Positions 58,779 to 64,000 of a stretch of 64,000 nt of DNA are shown here, piece after piece (positions within the stretch are counted from its first letter, which is position 1; each line of letters begins with the position of its first letter). The notes beneath the pieces are model-generated. The model was not told where the DNA came from, made no database searches, and worked only from the letters and a program-made list of their open reading frames with translations. Source of the stretch: Diploscapter coronatus (Eukaryota > Nematoda > Chromadorea > Rhabditida > Rhabditidae); assembly GCA_964036155.1 (NCBI GenBank), contig OZ038423.1:73609249-73673248 (forward strand). Direction: 5' to 3'. Both the position numbers and the translations under genes were made by a program.

Positions 58779-61700
58779 ATGTCGAGCAGAAACTCAGTCA
58801 GCCGAGCACGGACGTTCCAGTTCGTGTATGATGGCGTGGGCGACACGTGGGAGATGACCATCTCCAGCATGGAGCAGCCGGTTAGATTCAAATTTGATCA
58901 CTAGTTTCTCTAGGCAGTAGAAATGATGCAAAAGTGGTCGGCAATTGATCAATTATCGATTTTATTTTAGGTGTTGATAGAGAAGCCTCGCGAGTACAAC
59001 GACGAGCCTGCTCGGCGTCTCTTCTCTTTCTCCGGCTACATCTCGGCGCCCGACGCCTACTATGTGCCGAAACCGTGAGTTTCGAACAAATTGATCGGTT
59101 AAACACCGATATCTGGAATGGGGAGAAAAATCTTGTAATTTCCATCCATGAAAAGGAGCTGAAAGGAAATTTTTCAATCTCCAAATCGGTATCACGCTCC
59201 TCGCGTTTTGGAACTCTAAGCGATGTGATTAAAATTCATTATAGGTTTTTTGCTCACTATAAAGCGCCTTTCTGGTATAAATTATGACACCTTTCTTCAG
59301 AATACCCTATTTCCTATGTTTTACTTGGAATTCTAAAATTCTCGCTTCAGATTCACGGAGAAGCGTTTCTGGGAGCTGGAGATAAAGCGAGCGATGGCCT
59401 ATGCCTCCAAGTGGACGCAAATGCTCAAAGTGTGAGTGTTCAAGAAATCTGAAAATATCGAAATTCCGATTCTCAGGTTTGAATCGGCTAAGATCAAGCA
59501 AGAAGAGCGGTTCTTCGTCGCTAACATCAAACAGCACGTCGAGGTATTTTCTGAAATACAATTGAGAATTTCGAGCGAAATTGAACTTCTAGCGCTGGGA
59601 GTACATGGCCACTTTTGGGGAGGAAGCGATGTGCACGGGAAAGCCACCGCCCATCGAGTTGTACCACAGTAGAAGGGGTTCGTTTTTAAAGGCATTTTTC
59701 AGTAAACAAAATCCTCTTCGTTGCATATCTGATCGATTTGAAATATAAATGAAACTGTTTGGAAAAAAGTGGAATTTTTTCTTAGTCATCCAATATTTTC
59801 TGGAACTATAGTATTGAAGTTAGGAAATCTCTTTTAAAAATACCAAGAACTTTCTGTTGATCAAATATATATTTTAGAAGAACTTATGACCCTCGAGGTG
59901 ACGATGGAATCTGGTGTGAGAAAATCGGACTCAGCCAAGAAACAGACTCTGCAACTGGCGCCTTACATTTCCGACCTCGACTTGGCTGCCATTCGGGCCA
60001 CTCATCCAGTCGGGAAACGCGAGTGGAGCAGAAAACCCATTGTCAATCCTGCACTCTCGGCAAGCTTTGGGCTTTTCTTGAACTCGAACTTCACAAAAAT
60101 TTTGAATTTTGAAATACGTTTCAATTTCTTGGCATACACTGAACTAGATTGTGAGGATAATCATCCTTTTCTGTCTTAGAACTATATAAATCTATCAAGT
60201 GTAATAATTCCAGTCATCTGTCACCGAGTCATCTTCAATCAAGCCCTCTCGCGCTGAGAGTCGTTTGAACGTGAGCGGCCGAAGCAGCGGCCTCAAGGAT
60301 TCCGACACTTCCAACACCACTCTTCCCACAGTCACTCCTGATCCACAAGGTAGTCCATTTTTCAACAGATGTCATTTTGTAAATGATTAACAACCGTATG
60401 ATACAGAATATCAGGAAGTGTAATTTCGGAAAATGCAATGTTTTTGTAACTCGAAAAGACCTGCTTCCTTATGCTGCTATTCGAAGATACAAAACCTGCA
60501 AATTTGCTCTCTAACAAATATTTCGCTTAGGTATAACTTCTGCGAGATGAACTACTGCTCTTTGAAATTCTATGTTTTTCTAGATATTTCGAAACATACA
60601 TGCTATATTTTATGTATAACTTTCAACTTTTGTTCTTCTTGAAAAAATTCTTCGAATTTTCAGAGAATCGTCCAGAATCCTCGGCGAGTGTGATTAGCCT
60701 GGGCAGCGACAGTGCAGAATCGGTCCAGGAAAATGGAAAGGTTCAGGAAAAAAGAGATGGCGAAGAGCCCGATGAAGACGACCTTTATTGTGATCAGGTA
60801 AGGAGAGAAACTTCATAGGGTTAAAGTAGGGCTGGATGACATTGAGAATTCTGAAGATCCGAAAACATTTAAATCTTCAATGGTCATAAACAAACGAAAT
60901 TTCTACCAGCTCTGATTTGAGGTACAACTTGAAATTCGATAGTTTCTGGCCTTTCTTCACCTACTTGCAGTAAAGCTGAAGATGAAGAAAGTTTACTCAT
61001 TTCTTGAAACACCATTTCATTTTATTTTTCAGCTGAACGACACAGTCTCCGCGACGAGTCGATTGGACGAGTTGGAGGCGGAAATCGGGCAGAAAGCCTC
61101 CAAACAAAATCAATCTGCAACTCGTCAAGTATGAAATAAGTTTCATTTGAAATGCATAAAGATCTTTCTACTCGCAAAATTATGATAACTTGAATTATTT
61201 AGGATTTAAAAAAAAAAAAAGTCTAAAAAATAATCTTTCTCTTGAAAAAATGACCACTTTTTTCAGAAGCCTAAAAGACGTTCCAAGAACAAGGACGACT
61301 CGTACATCTACCGCAACAAGAAGAAACCGTCCAAGAAGGCGGCATCGTCCACCTACGATGTCACCGCGACCAGCAGATCTGGAAGGCAAGAAATTCATTT
61401 ATTTTTCTCTAAATTCGAAACTGCACTGGGAAAGTTTTATTTTAAACCTAACATTTATCTTTTTTTTAATTCGTTCTTGTAAGATGGACTTCAGACGTGT
61501 GAAGCAAAGGCAGCTGGAAGAGTACGTGGACGAGGACGACTTCGCAATGCAAGAGCTCGACGACGACGAGCAGGAAGACATGGAGGACGAGCCAGAGGAG
61601 AAGCAGCCCAGAAGGAGGAGGGGCAGGCCGCGCAAGGTTTCCAGGTGGCGAAATCTCGCTTTTCATCAAAGCCTTAGTTATCCAGAAGGAAAATTGATAG

Positions 61701-64000
61701 AAAATAGTGTTTCCTCCCGTTTTCAGTTTTAGTAAATCTCTGCCTTCCGAATTTGGAAAAATTCATCCCCTTAAGAAGCCTAAAATTGAATAGATTTTGA
61801 AACAAAATCTCAGACCGTGGGACATCGACTCTGACGATGCGGACTTCATCGAGCCCTATCAACACAAGCTCAAGTCCAAGGAGAAGCCGATCGAGTCCAA
61901 ATCGGCGACTGGTGAGGTGGAAAAAGCGGAGCGAGACGAGGCTTCTGATTCGAAGGCGAAGGAAGTTGCCAAGCGGCCCAAACAACGCAAATCGGACTTC
62001 AATACGCGCAGGTACTTGAAAATTTTCGACATTCGAAAGGAATTAACTTGTGAAACTACAGTAATGCGAAGTTATTTTCTATTCGGTACTAATATCGATT
62101 TTATTCCAAGGCTAAAATAGAAAATGTGCAATAAAGTAAGAGTTGTTTTTTTTTACATTCCCTTCTCTCCTAAAAAGATGTAGTTTTTCGATTGACTATT
62201 GGGAGTTTCGACTTTTAGCAATTGGAGCAGATTCGCCATTTGTACTGAATTTAGAAGGGGTTTATTATTCATTCGGTTTCAGCAAGAGAAAATCGCGGGT
62301 TATCGATTCCGACTACGAGCCAGTGGACGAGAATTTGATGATTCGGAAGGAAAAAGACGATGTGCCCGTCGACCAGCAGCAAAAATGCTTCCAGGTAGAC
62401 AGTTTGTATGAATTTTTAGAAAAAAATTTCGCATGTTTCAAAATCGATATAAAAAGAGTTGAAAACGTTCGCAATAACATTGTTTTGATCATGCAACATA
62501 TTCTAAAGAAAAAAAAACTTGCAGGAGAAAATGGGCACGTTCATAAATTCGACGCCAAGTGGAAGGACATCACTGGCTGAACGTAACGGGCCGAGTCAGG
62601 CAAAGGAGTCGGCTGGAAACGAGGAGGACAGTGAGGGCTCTGGTAGGTTAAAATTTAGAGATTCTATCATTCTTTTTACATCAAATTTCTGATGACTTGT
62701 TTCAGATTTGATCATTTCTTTAAACATATTTATGAAAGTAGGGAATTTCCTTAATTTCTTATTTCAGAATACGACGAGGAAGACGAGAACGGTCCGATGA
62801 CTCTGCCGCCGAACTTCGACCAGCTGCCGAAAGATGAGCAGCGACGCATCAAAAGACGCATCAACCACAGGCAGCGGAAGGAGCAGAAGCTGAATAAAAG
62901 TGGGTTTTTCGAATTTGTAATTCTGCGAACAAAATTTTGAAAACTTATTTCATCGTGACCAAATAGAAATAACAACGTTGTTCCTCTCAGATACTTATCT
63001 TTCAGCTTTTCAATTAAACCTATTTGATAATTTGCTTTTCAATTTCCAGAGGCCGAGGCGTGGGAAGTGCGTACTCTGAGGGAAGTCGAGGGTCGATTCC
63101 GGGGCAAAACCAACGACATTTACGACCTCTTGACGCATTACATGTGGATCAAGTAGGAATTTTCGAAGTCATAATTCTAATGTTTTTTTTTTATTGTATT
63201 TTCTTTAAAATTTCACTGCTTCTTGGAAATGTGTCTCACTCTTAAATTCAAATGGTATTGGTAGGGAAAGTGAGCGAAAGCATTTTACGAAAACCCATTT
63301 CGGCAATTATTTGGAGCATCTGTGATCGCACTTAGTTCTAATGGGGATGAATGGATTAATATCGTTTCTGATTCAATAACGGTAAATTTCTAAATTTCAG
63401 CACGACGATCCACAACCTGTCGGAGAACCCGTTCTGCGCCAACATGTCGTCCATCAAGAAGCAGGCCGACCTCATTCTCATCTACTTGCACAAGAACGTC
63501 AAGGTCGATCTGAGGAAGTGCGTACAGGAACTATGTAAGTCGAAGTTTTCAGTCATTTGAAATTTTACCTCTTCAACTTTGGTACGATTCAAAATGAGTT
63601 CAAAATTGTCTAGGAAATTTTTTACACAGTAATGCAAGTAGAAAAAGCAATTTTCTAATCTTCGATAAAAATCCCGAATTTCAGTGGCCGCTTCTGAGAG
63701 CGTCGTCAAAACAGTCGGGCCGAACATCCCTCTGCCGATCGGACCTCCTCCAGCCGTCAAAGAACTCACCCACTATCCGGAACTGTTCGATCTCAACGAT
63801 TTTCCCTGGCTGCAGGTAAGCGAGCCTGAAAAATCCTGCAAAAACACGAAATTTCAGAAATGTTTGATTATATTCTTTCGAAAGGGCATGAATTGATACG
63901 TTTCAGGATGAAGATGATGAGGAGGATAAAAAGGCTCGATCGGAATCGCCGAAAACAGCCGCTCCGCTTCCTGCGCCCTCTGCCCCCTTGTCGACAACTC
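58779..64000 (+). CDS. Large AT-hook nuclear protein, unrecognised family (cut by right window edge)
   Basis: Nineteen exons so far: 58779-58880, 58971-59074, 59351-59431, 59477-59543, 59593-59677, 59878-60059, 60214-60349, 60664-60797, 61033-61128, 61267-61385, 61495-61644, 61814-62011, 62283-62394, 62525-62642, 62768-62899, 63050-63152, 63401-63534, 63685-63815 and 63907 to the edge. About 759 residues, all in frame. Residues 1-145 look folded and aromatic-rich (FSFSGYISAPDAYYVPKPF, RFWELEIKRAMAYASKWTQM). A Ser-rich linker follows, then basic runs (KPKRRSKNKD), an acidic run (DDDEQEDMEDEPEEK) and an AT-hook RRRGRPRK near residue 410. Later come more charged segments and a helical-looking conserved-type block (NLSENPFCANMSSIKKQADL, then LILIYLHKNV). 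This composition fits a chromatin or transcription factor. I do not recognise the orthologue. Two introns start with GC instead of GT (60060 and 61386). Confidence 0.8.

Noticed and set aside
1..64000. CRISPR arrays, bacterial operons, riboswitches or prophage
   Set aside because: The window is eukaryotic (dense spliceosomal introns, AATAAA signals). No regular spacer-repeat arrays or prokaryotic gene packing were seen.

Overview
The window is nuclear DNA from a nematode. It is AT-rich between genes, and the genes are split by many introns with nematode-type acceptors (mostly TTTCAG or TTTAG). The gene content agrees: a nematode-type phosphoethanolamine methyltransferase (PMT-1), an ODR-2/HOT-type Ly6 protein and a lustrin-type cysteine-rich secreted protein. 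I cannot place the genus. Exon models were built by hand from reading frame, splice consensus and phase. Nearly every junction keeps frame, and exceptions are stated.

Layout from left to right: (1) 5' two-fifths or less of an RRP12-like ribosome-biogenesis gene, minus strand, running off the left edge; (2) a 5.5 kb intergenic region with a TIR element, a foldback repeat and pyrimidine/purine-rich tracts; (3) a secreted Pro/Ala/Val-rich lustrin-type protein, plus; (4) an SLC35A3-like UDP-sugar transporter, minus; (5) a 6.3 kb gene-free stretch, then an ODR-2/HOT-like GPI-anchored Ly6 protein, plus; (6) a membrane-tethered histidine acid phosphatase, minus, meeting the Ly6 gene tail to tail over a palindromic double AATAAA; (7) an unrecognised 167-residue protein, minus; (8) a 10 kb gene-poor region holding a candidate remote first exon of (9) an RGK-family small GTPase, plus; (10) a lamin-tail-domain (LTD) protein without a rod, minus. 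Its exon block is tandemly duplicated and interrupted by a 608 bp TTAA-flanked MITE; (11) pmt-1, plus; (12) an AT-hook nuclear protein, plus, running off the right edge.

These look like independent single-gene units, not an operon. Neighbours are mostly divergent or convergent, and the only same-strand pairs are more than 1 kb apart. Functions are mixed: ribosome assembly, Golgi sugar import, choline-lipid synthesis, neuronal or surface signalling, and chromatin.

The most unusual region is 46.2-49.2 kb. The LTD exon set occurs twice in register (the lead exon is 80 bp with the same phases in both copies). A MITE sits a few bases before the old 5' splice site and supplies an in-frame stop. 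A possible cryptic donor upstream of the MITE could still splice it out in frame. The second most unusual is the RGK GTPase, whose P-loop lacks the Ser/Thr that binds Mg2+ and which has two extra phase-compatible 5' exons.
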